The notes below the pieces were generated by a model that had not been told where the DNA came from, did not search any database, and was given only the letters and a program-made list of their open reading frames with translations. Made by a program: the position numbers and the translations under genes. DNA of 64,000 bases, taken from contig NZ_AP020337.1 of assembly GCF_009176725.1 (NCBI RefSeq), positions 1,426,001-1,490,000 on the forward strand. The letters are read 5' to 3'. The DNA is from Pseudomonas sp. KUIN-1. GTDB taxonomy: Bacteria; Pseudomonadota; Gammaproteobacteria; Pseudomonadales; Pseudomonadaceae. Within the stretch, counting starts at the first letter, position 1. Every line of letters starts with the position of its first letter. Positions 1 to 9,694 of this stretch are shown here, piece by piece.

Positions 1-96
1 CTCGACTTCGTGCGCGAAGGGTTGAACGAAGGCTTCAAGTTCAACAATCCCAACTCGCGCGGTGAGTGCGGCTGTGGCGAAAGCTTCAACGTCTGA
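1..96 (+). CDS. iscA: IscA, Fe-S assembly A-type carrier (C-terminal 31 residues only)
   Basis: The window opens inside an open frame that reads to a TGA at 94-96. The visible tail ends in [11 protein letters not shown], which carries the Cys-Gly-Cys pair that A-type carriers use, with an upstream cysteine outside the window, to bind a cluster or iron. IscA passes Fe-S clusters to apo-targets in the cytoplasm. hscB, hscA, fdx and iscX follow in the standard isc operon order, which supports the call. The 5' part lies outside the window. Confidence 0.9.
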   Translation, partial: LDFVREGLNEGFKFNNPNSRGECGCGESFNV

Positions 97-106
97 GGCT
101 TTTATT

Positions 107-628
107 GTGGGTACTCCCTGTCACTTCGCCCTGTTTGACCTCAAGCCCGAGTTTCAGCTTGATCTTGACCAACTGGCCACGCGCTACCGTGAGCTTGCGC
201 GCAACGTGCATCCGGATCGTTTTGCGGATGCCCCCGAGCGTGAGCAGCGTGTGGCGCTGGAGCGCTCGGCCAGTCTCAACGAGGCCTATCAGACCCTGAA
301 AAGCCCGCCGAAAAGGGCGCGTTATCTGCTGGCAATGAACGGCAACGAAGTGCCGCTCGAAGTCACGGTGCATGATCCCGAGTTTCTTCTGCAGCAGATG
401 CAATTGCGCGAAGACCTCGAGGACTTGCAGGACGAGGCTGATCTGGCCGGCGTCGCGACCTTCAAGCGTCAGCTCAAGATCGCTCAGGACGAACTGAACC
501 AGAGCTTCGCAGCCTGTTGGAATGATGCTGCACAACGCGAGCACGCTGAAAAGCTGATGCGGCGTATGCAGTTTCTCGACAAGCTCTCTCACGAAGTGCG
601 CCAGTTAGAAGAGCGCCTCGACGATTAA
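107..628 (+). CDS. hscB: HscB, J-domain co-chaperone of Fe-S assembly
   Basis: This 173-residue protein has an N-terminal J domain with the HPD tripeptide (VHPDRF), which stimulates the HscA ATPase, and a C-terminal helical domain that binds IscU. I chose GTG at 107 over the upstream GTG at 62. It gives the family-typical start GTPCHFALF, lies just after the iscA stop, and has GAGG at 97-100 as a ribosome site. The gene sits between iscA and hscA, consistent with co-transcription. Length matches the family (about 170). Confidence 0.95.
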   Translation: MGTPCHFALFDLKPEFQLDLDQLATRYRELARNVHPDRFADAPEREQRVALERSASLNEAYQTLKSPPKRARYLLAMNGNEVPLEVTVHDPEFLLQQMQLREDLEDLQDEADLAGVATFKRQLKIAQDELNQSFAACWNDAAQREHAEKLMRRMQFLDKLSHEVRQLEERLDD

Positions 629-631
629 CCC

Positions 632-651
632 CGCGCGGCTTCGGCCGCGCG
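632..651. other. Intercistronic UUCG hairpin between hscB and hscA
   Basis: An 8-bp GC-only stem (CGCGCGGC / GCCGCGCG) encloses a TTCG tetraloop in the 44-bp gap between hscB and hscA. No T-run follows, so it is unlikely to be a full terminator. A role in RNA processing or partial attenuation inside the operon is inference. Confidence 0.6.
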
Positions 652-672
652 CCAGTGATTATTCTGAACAGC

Positions 673-2535
673 ATGGCTTTACTGCAGATCGCCGAACCCG
701 GCCTGAGTCCTCAACCGCACCAGCGTCGTCTGGCTGTGGGTATCGACCTGGGCACTACCAATTCTCTGGTTGCTGCAGTACGCAGCGGCCTGTCCGAACC
801 GCTGGCCGATGCAGAGGGGCAGGTCATTCTGCCGTCTGCCGTGCGCTATCACGCTGATCGTGTCGAAGTAGGGCAGTCAGCGAAGATCGCCGCCTCCCAG
901 GACCCGTTCAATACCGTTCTATCGGTCAAGCGTCTCATGGGCCGTGGTCTGACCGACGTCAAGCAACTGGGCGAGCAACTGCCGTACCGGTTCGTCGGCG
1001 GTGAGTCGCACATGCCGTTCATCGACACCGTGCAGGGGCCGAAAAGCCCGGTCGAAGTGTCTGCCGACATCCTCAAGGTCCTGCGCCAGCGCGCAGAAGC
1101 CTCGCTGGGTGGCGAGCTGGTAGGCGCGGTGATCACCGTTCCTGCCTACTTCGATGATGCTCAGCGTCAGGCGACCAAGGACGCTGCCAGACTGGCGGGA
1201 CTCAATGTACTGCGCCTGCTCAATGAGCCTACGGCTGCGGCGGTGGCCTACGGCCTGGATCAAAAGGCCGAAGGTGTGGTTGCCATCTATGACCTGGGCG
1301 GCGGAACCTTCGATATTTCGATCCTGCGCCTGACCGGTGGTGTGTTTGAAGTACTGGCCACTGGCGGCGATACCGCTCTGGGTGGCGATGACTTCGATCA
1401 TGCGATAGCCAGCTGGATTGTCACGGATGCCGGTCTGTCAGCCGATATTGATCCTTCCGCGCAGCGCAGCCTGCTGCAGGCTGCCTGCTCGGCCAAGGAA
1501 GCGCTGACTGACGCCGAGTCTGTCGAGGTCGTCTACGGCGAGTGGCGTGGCACGCTGACGCGCGAGGCGCTCAATGCGCTGATCGAACCTATGGTTGCGC
1601 GCAGCCTCAAGGCCTGCCGTCGTGCGGTCCGTGACACCGGTATCGAGCTTGAAGAAGTCGAGGCGGTGGTCATGGTCGGCGGTTCGACCCGTGTTCCGCG
1701 AGTGCGCGAAGCGGTGGCCGAGCTGTTCGGTCGTCAGCCGCTGACCGAGATCGACCCGGATCAGGTGGTGGCCATCGGGGCTGCGATCCAGGCCGATACC
1801 CTGGCCGGCAACAAGCGTGACGGTGGCGAACTGCTGCTCCTCGATGTGATTCCGCTCTCGCTGGGGCTGGAAACCATGGGCGGGCTGATGGAGAAAGTCA
1901 TTCCGCGCAACACCACCATCCCTGTGGCACGTGGTCAGGAATTCACCACATACAAGGATGGCCAGACGGCCATGAAGATTCATGTCCTGCAGGGCGAGCG
2001 TGAATTGATCAGCGACTGTCGTTCGCTGGCGCGCTTCGAACTGCGTGGCATCCCGCCGATGGTCGCGGGTGCGGCAAAGATTCGTGTCACCTTCCAGGTC
2101 GATGCTGACGGTCTGCTCAGCGTTTCGGCGCGTGAAATGGGCTCGGGCATCGAGTCGAGCATTCAGGTCAAGCCGTCCTACGGGCTGACCGATGACGAGG
2201 TCACTCGCATGCTCAAGGATTCCTTCGAGTATGCCGGCGACGACAAGGTCGCTCGTGTGCTGCGTGAGCATCAGGTTGATGCCGAGCGTCTGCTCGAAGC
2301 AGTTCAGGGTGCCCTGGACGCCGATGGCGAGCGTCTTCTCGACGAGGAAGAGCGCCTGGTCATCAATCTGCAGATGAACGAACTCCGTGAACTGATGCAA
2401 GGCACCGATGGTTATGCCATCGAGCAGCAGACCAAGCGTCTGTCGCAGGTGACCGATGCATTTGCTGCCCGACGCCTCGATTCGACGGTAAAAGCCGCAC
2501 TGGCCGGGCGCAACTTGAATGAGATTGAGGAATAA
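673..2535 (+). CDS. hscA: HscA, Hsp70-type chaperone for Fe-S cluster transfer
   Basis: The product is a 620-residue Hsp70. The N-terminal actin-like ATPase carries the phosphate-1 motif [12 protein letters not shown] near residue 25, a [12 protein letters not shown] motif near 210 and [13 protein letters not shown] near 330. The substrate-binding beta domain ([12 protein letters not shown] onward) and C-terminal lid follow. With HscB it drives cluster release from IscU. The ATG at 673 ([10 protein letters not shown]) is preferred over the upstream in-frame start at 655, since it gives the length expected for HscA. fdx begins 3 bp after the stop. Confidence 0.96.
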   Translation: MALLQIAEPGLSPQPHQRRLAVGIDLGTTNSLVAAVRSGLSEPLADAEGQVILPSAVRYHADRVEVGQSAKIAASQDPFNTVLSVKRLMGRGLTDVKQLGEQLPYRFVGGESHMPFIDTVQGPKSPVEVSADILKVLRQRAEASLGGELVGAVITVPAYFDDAQRQATKDAARLAGLNVLRLLNEPTAAAVAYGLDQKAEGVVAIYDLGGGTFDISILRLTGGVFEVLATGGDTALGGDDFDHAIASWIVTDAGLSADIDPSAQRSLLQAACSAKEALTDAESVEVVYGEWRGTLTREALNALIEPMVARSLKACRRAVRDTGIELEEVEAVVMVGGSTRVPRVREAVAELFGRQPLTEIDPDQVVAIGAAIQADTLAGNKRDGGELLLLDVIPLSLGLETMGGLMEKVIPRNTTIPVARGQEFTTYKDGQTAMKIHVLQGERELISDCRSLARFELRGIPPMVAGAAKIRVTFQVDADGLLSVSAREMGSGIESSIQVKPSYGLTDDEVTRMLKDSFEYAGDDKVARVLREHQVDAERLLEAVQGALDADGERLLDEEERLVINLQMNELRELMQGTDGYAIEQQTKRLSQVTDAFAARRLDSTVKAALAGRNLNEIEE

Positions 2536-2538
2536 CTG

Positions 2539-2880
2539 ATGCCGCAGGTGATTTTTCTGCCCCACGCCGAGCATTGCCCGGACGGGCTGGTTGTAGAAGT
2601 GGAGCCCGGCACGTCTATTCTCGACATTGCCCACGAGCACCACATCGAGATTGAAAGCGCCTGTGGTGGCGTGTGTGCGTGCACTACCTGCCATTGCGTC
2701 ATTCGCGAAGGGTTCAATTCGCTGAATGAAGCCGATGAGCTTGAAGAAGACATGCTCGACAAGGCGTGGGGGCTGGAGCCGCAGTCGCGTCTGTCCTGTC
2801 AGGCCATTGTCGGCAACGAAGACCTCACCGTCGAAATACCCAAGTATTCGCTCAACCATGCCGCTGAAGCGCCGCACTGA
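2539..2880 (+). CDS. fdx: ISC-type 2Fe-2S ferredoxin
   Basis: The 113-residue protein has the adrenodoxin-type cluster motif C-x5-C-x2-C around residues 42-52 (SACGGVCACTTCHC) and a fourth cysteine near residue 87 (RLSCQAI). It supplies electrons for cluster assembly on IscU. The start lies 3 bp after the hscA stop, so the two genes are probably translationally coupled. Length and motif spacing are normal. Confidence 0.95.
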   Translation: MPQVIFLPHAEHCPDGLVVEVEPGTSILDIAHEHHIEIESACGGVCACTTCHCVIREGFNSLNEADELEEDMLDKAWGLEPQSRLSCQAIVGNEDLTVEIPKYSLNHAAEAPH

Positions 2881-2894
2881 TTCAAGGATTGCTC

Positions 2895-3095
2895 ATGAGT
2901 CTCAAATGGGTTGATGTTCAGGAAATCGCCATCCAGCTGGCTGAAAGCCACCCGGAGGTAAATCCGCTCACCGTGAGCTTCCCCAGGCTGCGTGGTCTGG
3001 TCATGGCCTTGCCTGAATTCGATGACCATCCGGACCGCAGCGGGGAAAAGGTCCTGGAAGCGATCCAGACATTGTGGATCGAAGAGCTGGATTGA
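2895..3095 (+). CDS. iscX: IscX, Fe-S cluster assembly adaptor
   Basis: This 66-residue acidic protein begins MSLKWVDVQEIAI and ends in LWIEELD. It shows the IscX helix pattern with the conserved DHPDRSGEKVLEAIQ stretch. IscX binds the cysteine desulfurase IscS and iron and modulates cluster assembly. ATG 2895 is preferred to TTG 2889 because AAGGA at 2884-2888 is then well spaced. It is the last gene of the isc operon, followed by a terminator. Confidence 0.93.
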   Translation: MSLKWVDVQEIAIQLAESHPEVNPLTVSFPRLRGLVMALPEFDDHPDRSGEKVLEAIQTLWIEELD

Positions 3096-3130
3096 CGTTC
3101 AGTAACGCGCGCAGTTAGGCAATACACCAG

Positions 3131-3161
3131 AACCCGCGTATAATTCGCGGGTTTAATTTTT
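3131..3161 (+). terminator. Rho-independent terminator of the isc operon
   Basis: AACCCGCG and CGCGGGTT form a stem around TATAATT, followed by TAATTTTT. The loop contains a perfect -10 hexamer TATAAT (3139-3144) with a weak TTAGGC 18 bp upstream (3115-3120). The same DNA may therefore also start the ndk transcript; that second role is inference. Confidence 0.75.
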
Positions 3162-3191
3162 CGCTTCAATCACTGCTTCTGGAGTTTCACC

Positions 3192-3617
3192 ATGGCTGTT
3201 CAACGTACTTTCTCCATCATCAAGCCTGACGCCGTTGCCAAGAACGTAATCGGCGAGATCACCACTCGTTTCGAAAAAGCCGGTCTGCGCGTTGTCGCTT
3301 CCAAGCTGAAGCAACTGTCCAAGGCCGAAGCTGAAGGTTTCTACGCTGAGCACAGCGCTCGCGGTTTCTTCGGCGACCTGGTTGCTTTCATGATCTCCGG
3401 TCCGGTTGTCGTTCAGGTTCTGGAAGGCGAAAACGCTATCGCTCTGAACCGTGAGCTGATGGGCGCTACCAACCCTAAAGAAGCGGCTGCCGGCACCATC
3501 CGTGCTGACTTCGCTGATTCCATCGACGCCAACGCTGTTCACGGCTCCGATTCCGAAGCAGCCGCCGCTCGCGAAATCTCGTACTTCTTCGCAGCTACCG
3601 AAGTAACCGCTCGCTAA
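3192..3617 (+). CDS. ndk: Nucleoside diphosphate kinase
   Basis: The 141-residue protein begins [17 protein letters not shown], the NDK signature. The catalytic histidine is in [16 protein letters not shown] near residue 117. It transfers gamma-phosphate from ATP to NDPs through a phosphohistidine. Codon use is strongly biased to a highly expressed set (repeated GAA, GCT, CGT). GGAG at 3181-3184 precedes the ATG. It lies between the isc terminator and rlmN, as in other pseudomonads. Confidence 0.97.
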   Translation: MAVQRTFSIIKPDAVAKNVIGEITTRFEKAGLRVVASKLKQLSKAEAEGFYAEHSARGFFGDLVAFMISGPVVVQVLEGENAIALNRELMGATNPKEAAAGTIRADFADSIDANAVHGSDSEAAAAREISYFFAATEVTAR

Positions 3618-3650
3618 GTCATTTTTGACTGACGAGTGAAGGGTGAATTC

Positions 3651-4799
3651 ATGATTGCATCGACTGGTAAAACCAACCTGCTGGGGCTGACTCAACAGGA
3701 AATGGAGAAATTCTTCGACTCTATCGGGGAGAAGCGCTTCCGTGCCGGTCAGGTCATGAAGTGGATTCACCACTTCGGCGTCGACGATTTCGACGCGATG
3801 ACGAACGTCAGCAAGGCCCTGCGCGAAAAGCTCAAGGCCTGTGCTGAGGTTCGCGGTCCTGAAGTGGTCAGCGAGGACATCTCCAGCGACGGCACCCGTA
3901 AATGGGTGGTGCGCGTAGAGTCCGGCAGCTGTGTCGAGACCGTCTATATTCCGCAGGGCAAGCGTGGCACCTTGTGTGTTTCGTCCCAGGCGGGCTGTGC
4001 CCTGGATTGCAGTTTCTGCTCCACGGGCAAGCAAGGCTTCAACAGCAACCTCACCGCCGCCGAAGTCATCGGTCAGGTGTGGATTGCCAACAAATCCTTT
4101 GGCAGCGTCCCGGCGACCGTCGACCGTGCCATCACCAACGTGGTGATGATGGGCATGGGTGAGCCGCTGCTGAACTTCGACAATGTCATTGCCGCCATGC
4201 ATCTGATGATGGATGACCTGGGGTATGGCATTTCCAAACGCCGGGTGACCTTGTCCACTTCCGGTGTGGTACCGATGATCGATGAGCTTTCCAAGCACAT
4301 CGACGTGTCCCTGGCCTTGTCGCTGCACGCACCGAACGATGCGCTGCGCAACCAGCTGGTGCCGATCAACAAGAAATACCCGTTGAAAATGCTTCTCGAG
4401 TCCTGCCGTCGCTACATGTCCAGTCTGGGCGAAAAGCGTGTGCTCACCATCGAGTACACCATGCTCAAGGACATCAACGACAAGGTAGAGCACGCGGTCG
4501 AGATGATCGAGCTGCTCAAGGACACACCTTGCAAGATCAACCTGATCCCGTTCAACCCGTTTCCGCACTCCGGTTACGAGCGTCCCAGCAATAACGCGAT
4601 ACGTCGTTTTCAGGACCTGTTGCATCAGGCCGGTTATAACGTCACTGTGCGCACCACGCGTGGTGAAGACATCGATGCTGCATGCGGCCAATTGGTCGGG
4701 CAGGTGATGGACCGCACACGCCGTAGCGAACGCTATATAACCGTGCGTGAGTTGAGCGCCGAGGCCGATGCGGCCCCTGTCGCGGTGACTCGAACCTGA
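3651..4799 (+). CDS. rlmN: RlmN, dual-specificity 23S rRNA A2503 / tRNA A37 C2-methyltransferase
   Basis: This radical-SAM enzyme has 382 residues. The cluster motif CALDCSFC (CxxxCxxC) is near residue 118. The mechanistic cysteines are this set plus DAACGQL near 350, which forms the methyl-cysteine/thiyl centre. GMGEP and LSTSGVVP strands are present. It methylates 23S rRNA A2503 and several tRNAs. ATG 3651 has AAGGGTG upstream and is preferred over GTG 3636. The gap to ndk is short (33 bp), so co-transcription is likely. Confidence 0.95.
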   Translation: MIASTGKTNLLGLTQQEMEKFFDSIGEKRFRAGQVMKWIHHFGVDDFDAMTNVSKALREKLKACAEVRGPEVVSEDISSDGTRKWVVRVESGSCVETVYIPQGKRGTLCVSSQAGCALDCSFCSTGKQGFNSNLTAAEVIGQVWIANKSFGSVPATVDRAITNVVMMGMGEPLLNFDNVIAAMHLMMDDLGYGISKRRVTLSTSGVVPMIDELSKHIDVSLALSLHAPNDALRNQLVPINKKYPLKMLLESCRRYMSSLGEKRVLTIEYTMLKDINDKVEHAVEMIELLKDTPCKINLIPFNPFPHSGYERPSNNAIRRFQDLLHQAGYNVTVRTTRGEDIDAACGQLVGQVMDRTRRSERYITVRELSAEADAAPVAVTRT

Positions 4800-4825
4800 C
4801 TGCGAACCTGACCGAGAGAGACCCC

Positions 4826-5584
4826 ATGCCTGTGCGTGCCTCGCTGCTGCTCTGTGTTGTCGTCTTGCTGACAGCGTGCGTGTCCACCGGCAACGTCAAC
4901 CCGCTGACGACGGCCCAGGGGCGCGAGGAAGCGCGCAAGGCATATGTGCAGCTCGGGCTGGGTTACTTTCAGCAGGGGCAGACCGAGCGCGCCAAGGTTC
5001 CGCTGAAAAAGGCGCTCGAGCTCGACAGTTCCGATGCGCAGGCCAACGCCGCGCTGGCCCTGGTGTTCCAGACAGAGATGGAGCCGGAGCTGGCAGAGCA
5101 GTACTTTCGCAAGGCGTTGGCTGCCAGCAATAACGAAACACGCATCGTCAACAATTACGGCAGTTTTCTTTTCGAACAAAAGCGTTATAAGGAAGCCTAC
5201 GAGCGTTTTGAACAGGCGGCTGCCGACAACCTGTATCCTGAGCGGTCACGGGTTTTTGAAAGCCTGGGCATGACCTCGCTGAAACTGGGCAACCGCGAGC
5301 AGGCTCGCGAGCATTTTACCAAGGCATTGCGCCTGGACCGTCAGTTGCCGTTATCCTTGCTGGAAATGGCTCAGCTGTCCTACGAAGACAAGCAATATGT
5401 GCCGGCGCGTGACTATTACGACCGTTTTAGCCAGCTCAGCGAGCAAAATGCACGTAGTCTATTGCTCGGTACGCGGCTGGCGAAGATATATGATGATCGT
5501 AACAAGGCGGCCAGCTTTGGCCTGCTGTTGAAAAGACTCTATCCCGGTACGCCGGAATATCAGCAATACCTGTCGGAGCAATGA
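4826..5584 (+). CDS. pilW: PilW/PilF, type IV pilus biogenesis and stability lipoprotein
   Basis: A lipoprotein signal peptide (LLLCVVVLLTAC, lipobox TAC near residue 19) is followed by about six TPR units built from YVQLGLGYFQQG and ANAALALVFQ type repeats. The family is the outer-membrane pilotin that localises and multimerises the PilQ secretin; it is called PilF in P. aeruginosa. Its stop codon overlaps the rodZ start, which indicates coupling. Length (252) is normal. Confidence 0.92.
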   Translation: MPVRASLLLCVVVLLTACVSTGNVNPLTTAQGREEARKAYVQLGLGYFQQGQTERAKVPLKKALELDSSDAQANAALALVFQTEMEPELAEQYFRKALAASNNETRIVNNYGSFLFEQKRYKEAYERFEQAAADNLYPERSRVFESLGMTSLKLGNREQAREHFTKALRLDRQLPLSLLEMAQLSYEDKQYVPARDYYDRFSQLSEQNARSLLLGTRLAKIYDDRNKAASFGLLLKRLYPGTPEYQQYLSEQ

Positions 5585-6588
5585 TGAAAGCGGCGCATCC
5601 CGAAGTTGTAGCAACCAATCGCGTGAATCCTGGAGAAACCCTGCGCCAGGCCCGCGAGAGCAGGAGCTGGTCGCTGCCAGATGTGGCCTTGAGACTGAAT
5701 CTCACCGTGACCTCCCTGACCAATCTGGAGAACGGCCAGTTTGAAAAGCTGCCCGGGCATACGTTTGCCCGGGGTTATGTGCGTGCCTACGCCAAACTGC
5801 TTGATCTTGATCAGGCGGCGCTGGTCGAGCGGTTCGACCAGTTCACCGGCACCGACGGTAAAGGCAGTTCGGTTCACGCGCTGGGCCGTATCGAAGAGCC
5901 GGTCAGGCTGTCGCACAATATTCTGCGTATCGTCAGCCTGCTGTTGCTGGTGATTCTGGTCGGCGGCGGTTTCTTCTGGTGGCAGGATCAGGCGACCTTG
6001 CGCGGCAAGGATCAGTCCGGGCTGAACATGGAGCACGTCGAAGTCGAAAGCGCGGATGGCACCACGCAGATTCACCCGCTTGACGAACCGGAAGAGCCTG
6101 CTGTGGCTGAAACGCCTGCCTCTGGACAAACTTCCTTGCCGTTGAATACCGGTGCGCCTGCCAGTGAGGCGCCCGCTGCTGCGCCTGCGGCCCCGGCTTC
6201 CAGCGTCACAGGTCACGCAACCGCACAACCACAGACACCTGCTGCCGCTACGCCACCGGCGAGCGCGCCTCAAGCACCCGTTGCTGCGCCGAACGTGCCG
6301 TCGATGCCGACTGCACCTGCCGAGCAGCCAGCGCCTGTCATGGCAGGTGCCGGTCAGGTGACCGTACAGTTCGTTGCCGATTGCTGGACCCAGGTCACTG
6401 ACGGAAACGGCAAAGTGCTGGTCAGCGGTCTCAAGCGCAAGGGCGAGAGCCTGGATGTCAACGGCAAGCCGCCGTTGACCCTGCGTCTGGGCTACGCGCG
6501 CGGTGCGCAGGTCAGCTACAACGGTCAGCCTGTGGATGTAGCACCTTTTACCAGCGGCGAAACTGCTCGCCTGAAGCTAGGGCAATAA
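5581..6588 (+). CDS. rodZ: RodZ, cytoskeletal/cell-shape protein
   Basis: An N-terminal cytoplasmic helix-turn-helix (GETLRQARESRSWSLPDVAL, residues about 18-85) is followed by one membrane span (LRIVSLLLLVILVGGGFFWW, near 118-138). A long periplasmic Ala/Pro-rich linker leads to a C-terminal DUF4115 beta domain. RodZ links MreB filaments to the elongasome. The ATG at 5581 overlaps the pilW stop. ispG starts 3 bp downstream. The linker is low-complexity and probably length-variable between strains. Confidence 0.92.
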   Translation: MMKAAHPEVVATNRVNPGETLRQARESRSWSLPDVALRLNLTVTSLTNLENGQFEKLPGHTFARGYVRAYAKLLDLDQAALVERFDQFTGTDGKGSSVHALGRIEEPVRLSHNILRIVSLLLLVILVGGGFFWWQDQATLRGKDQSGLNMEHVEVESADGTTQIHPLDEPEEPAVAETPASGQTSLPLNTGAPASEAPAAAPAAPASSVTGHATAQPQTPAAATPPASAPQAPVAAPNVPSMPTAPAEQPAPVMAGAGQVTVQFVADCWTQVTDGNGKVLVSGLKRKGESLDVNGKPPLTLRLGYARGAQVSYNGQPVDVAPFTSGETARLKLGQ

Positions 6589-6591
6589 GTC

Positions 6592-7701
6592 ATGCACGGC
6601 GAATCTCCAATCAAGCGTCGCGAATCCCGGAAAATATGGGTCGGTTCCGTACCGGTAGGCGGTGATGCGCCGATCGCGGTGCAGAGCATGACCAACAGCG
6701 ATACCAACGATGTCGCCGCTACCGTGGCACAGATCAATCGTCTGGAAGCGGCGGGTGTCGACATCGTGCGTGTTTCGGTGCCGGACATGGACGCTGCCGA
6801 AGCATTCGGCCGCATCAAGCAACTGGTCAAGGTGCCGCTGGTCGCCGACATTCACTTCGATCACCGCATCGCCTTGCGTGTGGCGGAGCTGGGCGTCGAC
6901 TGTCTGCGTATCAACCCGGGCAACATCGGTCGCGAAGACCGTGTGCGGGCGGTGGTCGATGCTGCACGTGATCGGGGCATCCCGATCCGTATCGGCGTCA
7001 ATGCCGGTTCGCTGGAAAAAGACCTGCAGAAGAAGTACGGCGAGCCCACGCCAGAGGCCCTGGTAGAGTCTGCGCTGCGCCATGTCGAGCATCTGCAACG
7101 CCTGAACTTTCAGGACTTCAAGGTCAGCGTCAAGGCTTCCGATGTGTTCATGGCGGTCGCGGCCTATCGGCTGCTGGCCAAGGAGATCGTTCAGCCGCTG
7201 CACCTGGGCATCACCGAAGCCGGTGGCTTGCGTTCGGGTACGGTGAAATCGGCTGTCGGTCTCGGTATGCTGCTTGCCGAAGGAATTGGCGATACTATCC
7301 GCATCTCGCTGGCGGCTGACCCGGTCGAGGAAGTGAAGGTCGGGTACGACATTCTCAAATCGTTGCGCCTTCGTTCGCGTGGAATCAACTTCATCGCCTG
7401 TCCGAGCTGCTCGCGGCAGAACTTCGATGTGGTCAAGACCATGAACGAGCTGGAAGGTCGACTCGAGGATTTGCTGGTGCCGCTCGACGTCGCGGTGATC
7501 GGTTGTGTGGTCAATGGTCCGGGCGAAGCCAAAGAGGCGCACATCGGCCTGACCGGTGGCACGCCGAACCTGATCTACATCGACGGCAAACCCGCGCAGA
7601 AACTGACCAATGATAATCTCGTGAATGAGCTGGAACGCTTGATTCGCGAGAAAGCGGCTGAAAAAGCCGAAGCCGACGCCTCGGTCATCGTGCGCGGCTA
7701 A
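6592..7701 (+). CDS. ispG: IspG, 4-hydroxy-3-methylbut-2-enyl diphosphate synthase
   Basis: The 369-residue enzyme has a TIM-barrel N-terminal part and a C-terminal 4Fe-4S domain, with cysteines in [11 protein letters not shown] (near 268-271) and [16 protein letters not shown] (near 304), the latter including the conserved glutamate. It carries out the penultimate MEP-pathway step, reductive ring opening of MEcPP to HMBPP. The gene follows rodZ by 3 bp and precedes hisS by 22 bp, a conserved gammaproteobacterial operon. Confidence 0.97.
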   Translation: MHGESPIKRRESRKIWVGSVPVGGDAPIAVQSMTNSDTNDVAATVAQINRLEAAGVDIVRVSVPDMDAAEAFGRIKQLVKVPLVADIHFDHRIALRVAELGVDCLRINPGNIGREDRVRAVVDAARDRGIPIRIGVNAGSLEKDLQKKYGEPTPEALVESALRHVEHLQRLNFQDFKVSVKASDVFMAVAAYRLLAKEIVQPLHLGITEAGGLRSGTVKSAVGLGMLLAEGIGDTIRISLAADPVEEVKVGYDILKSLRLRSRGINFIACPSCSRQNFDVVKTMNELEGRLEDLLVPLDVAVIGCVVNGPGEAKEAHIGLTGGTPNLIYIDGKPAQKLTNDNLVNELERLIREKAAEKAEADASVIVRG

Positions 7702-7723
7702 CCCGGATTGCTAAGGATTTTCT

Positions 7724-9013
7724 GTGAGTAAGTCTCTACAAGCCATTCGTGGCATGAACGACATTCTGCCCGAGCAGACGCCGCTGTGGCGTCACTTCGA
7801 AGGCACTGTTGCCCGTCTGCTGGATAACTACGGTTACCGGCAGATTCGTATGCCTATCGTCGAATTCACCGAGCTGTTCAAGCGCTCCATCGGTGAAGTG
7901 ACCGATATCGTCGAGAAAGAGATGTACACCTTCGCCGACCGCAACGGCGACTCTCTGACCCTGCGCCCTGAAGGCACTGCCGCGTGCGTGCGTGCGGTCC
8001 TCGAGCACGGCATCACCGGCGGCGGCCAGGTTCAGAAACTGTGGTACATCGGTCCGATGTTCCGTCACGAGCGTCCGCAGAAAGGCCGTTATCGTCAGTT
8101 TCACCAGATCGGTGTCGAGGTCTTCAACCTGGACGGCCCGGATATCGATGCCGAACTGATTGTCATGACCTGGCGCCTGTGGGGCCTGCTGGGCATTCGC
8201 AACGCCGTCAAGCTCGAGCTGAACAGCCTGGGCACCAGCGAGGCGCGTGCGCGTTATCGCGAGGCGCTGGTCGAATACCTCTCGGCACGTCTCGACCAAC
8301 TGGACGAAGACAGCCAGCGCCGCCTGAAAACCAACCCGCTGCGCGTGCTGGACACCAAGCATCCTGAAACCCAGGCTGTGCTGGTCGATGCGCCGAAACT
8401 GGCGGACTACCTGGATGACGAATCCCGCGTTCACTTCGAAGGCCTGAAGGCCCGTCTGGATGCCGCCGGTATTCCTTATGTGATCAATCCCAAGCTGGTG
8501 CGTGGCCTGGATTACTACAGCAAGACCGTTTTCGAGTGGGTCACCGACCAGCTCGGTGCCCAGGGTACGGTCTGTGCGGGCGGTCGTTACGACGGTCTGG
8601 TCGAGCAGATGGGCGGCAAGCCTACTGCAGGCGTCGGTTTCGCGATGGGCATCGAGCGACTGGTGCTGCTGCTCGAAACCCTCGAGCAGGTGCCGGAAGA
8701 GATTGCCCGTCAGGTCGATGTCTACCTGTGCGCATTTGGCGAAGCCGCCGAGCTGGCTGCGCTGGCACTGACCGAAAAGGTGCGTGATCAGCTGCCGACT
8801 CTGCGGTTGCAGGTCAACGCCGGTGCCGGCAGCTTCAAAAGCCAGTTCAAGAAAGCCGACAAGAGCGGTGCGCTGTACGCGCTGATCCTCGGCGAAGAAG
8901 AACTGGCGGCGAAGGTCATTGGCGTCAAACCCCTGCGTGGCCAGGGTGAACAACAAAATATTGCCTGGGATGCTCTGTCAGAGCACCTGGCCTCCTGCGT
9001 CGTGCAGGGTTGA
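7724..9013 (+). CDS. hisS: Histidyl-tRNA synthetase
   Basis: This class II aminoacyl-tRNA synthetase has 429 residues. Motif 2 is [18 protein letters not shown]. The histidine-specific loops are [15 protein letters not shown] and [14 protein letters not shown], and motif 3 is [14 protein letters not shown]-terminal anticodon-binding domain follows. The start is GTG 7724 with AAGGA at 7712-7716. The protein charges tRNA-His in the cytoplasm. yfgM follows after a 39-bp gap. Confidence 0.97.
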   Translation: MSKSLQAIRGMNDILPEQTPLWRHFEGTVARLLDNYGYRQIRMPIVEFTELFKRSIGEVTDIVEKEMYTFADRNGDSLTLRPEGTAACVRAVLEHGITGGGQVQKLWYIGPMFRHERPQKGRYRQFHQIGVEVFNLDGPDIDAELIVMTWRLWGLLGIRNAVKLELNSLGTSEARARYREALVEYLSARLDQLDEDSQRRLKTNPLRVLDTKHPETQAVLVDAPKLADYLDDESRVHFEGLKARLDAAGIPYVINPKLVRGLDYYSKTVFEWVTDQLGAQGTVCAGGRYDGLVEQMGGKPTAGVGFAMGIERLVLLLETLEQVPEEIARQVDVYLCAFGEAAELAALALTEKVRDQLPTLRLQVNAGAGSFKSQFKKADKSGALYALILGEEELAAKVIGVKPLRGQGEQQNIAWDALSEHLASCVVQG

Positions 9014-9052
9014 AGCTGATTTAACAGCCGTTTAGCGAATAGGAGTATTGGG

Positions 9053-9694
9053 GTGTCGGGTACCGAAGATGAAGAGCTGGCGGTAATGAAGGACTGGTGG
9101 CAGCGCAACGGCAAACCTCTGTTGACCGGCGGTCTGCTTGCGCTGGTCGTGGTTCTGGGTTGGCAGTTCTGGCACAGGTATCAAGCCAGCCAGTCGCAAG
9201 GCGCCTCGATGCTTTATCAGCAATTGCTGGAAACCGCACTGACGCCCAGTGGCCAGGCAGACACCGCACGTGTCGCCGAGATCTCCGGCAAACTGAAAAG
9301 CGAATTCGGTGGCACTACCTACGCACAGTTCGGTAGCCTGTTCGTCGCCAAGGTGGCGGTCGATGCCGGCAAGCTGGATGATGCTGCAGCCGAGCTGAAA
9401 ACCGTGGCCGACAAGCCTGCCAACGACACGCTGGGCGAGATTGCCCGTCAGCGTCTGGCACGCGTGCTGGCTGCGCAGAACAAGACCGATGACGCGCTGA
9501 AGCTGCTCGACGGCGATGCCGACAAGGCTTTCCTCGCCAGTCGTGAAGAACTCAAGGGTGACCTGCTGGTACAGCTGGGTCGTACCGACGAGGCGTATGC
9601 TGCATACCAAAAGGCCAAATCTGCTCTGTCCGAAGACGCAGCAGTGGGTGGCCTGCAAATGAAGCTCGACGATCTGGCGAAAGGGGATGCGTGA
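9053..9694 (+). CDS. yfgM: YfgM-family TPR protein, periplasmic chaperone partner of the Sec translocon
   Basis: The 213-residue protein has a short cytoplasmic N-terminus, one membrane anchor (LLTGGLLALVVVLGWQFW, about 23-40) and a periplasmic TPR domain (DUF2133-type). In Enterobacteria YfgM joins PpiD at SecYEG and aids outer-membrane protein biogenesis. Adjacency to bamB, the frame of which overlaps by 8 bp, fits that role. Start GTG 9053 has AGGAG at 9041-9045. Confidence 0.88.
   Translation: MSGTEDEELAVMKDWWQRNGKPLLTGGLLALVVVLGWQFWHRYQASQSQGASMLYQQLLETALTPSGQADTARVAEISGKLKSEFGGTTYAQFGSLFVAKVAVDAGKLDDAAAELKTVADKPANDTLGEIARQRLARVLAAQNKTDDALKLLDGDADKAFLASREELKGDLLVQLGRTDEAYAAYQKAKSALSEDAAVGGLQMKLDDLAKGDA

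Noticed and set aside
1438..2877. Long reverse-strand frame (479 codons) opposite hscA and fdx
   Set aside because: A shadow of GC-rich coding DNA. The forward strand holds well-conserved HscA and ferredoxin.
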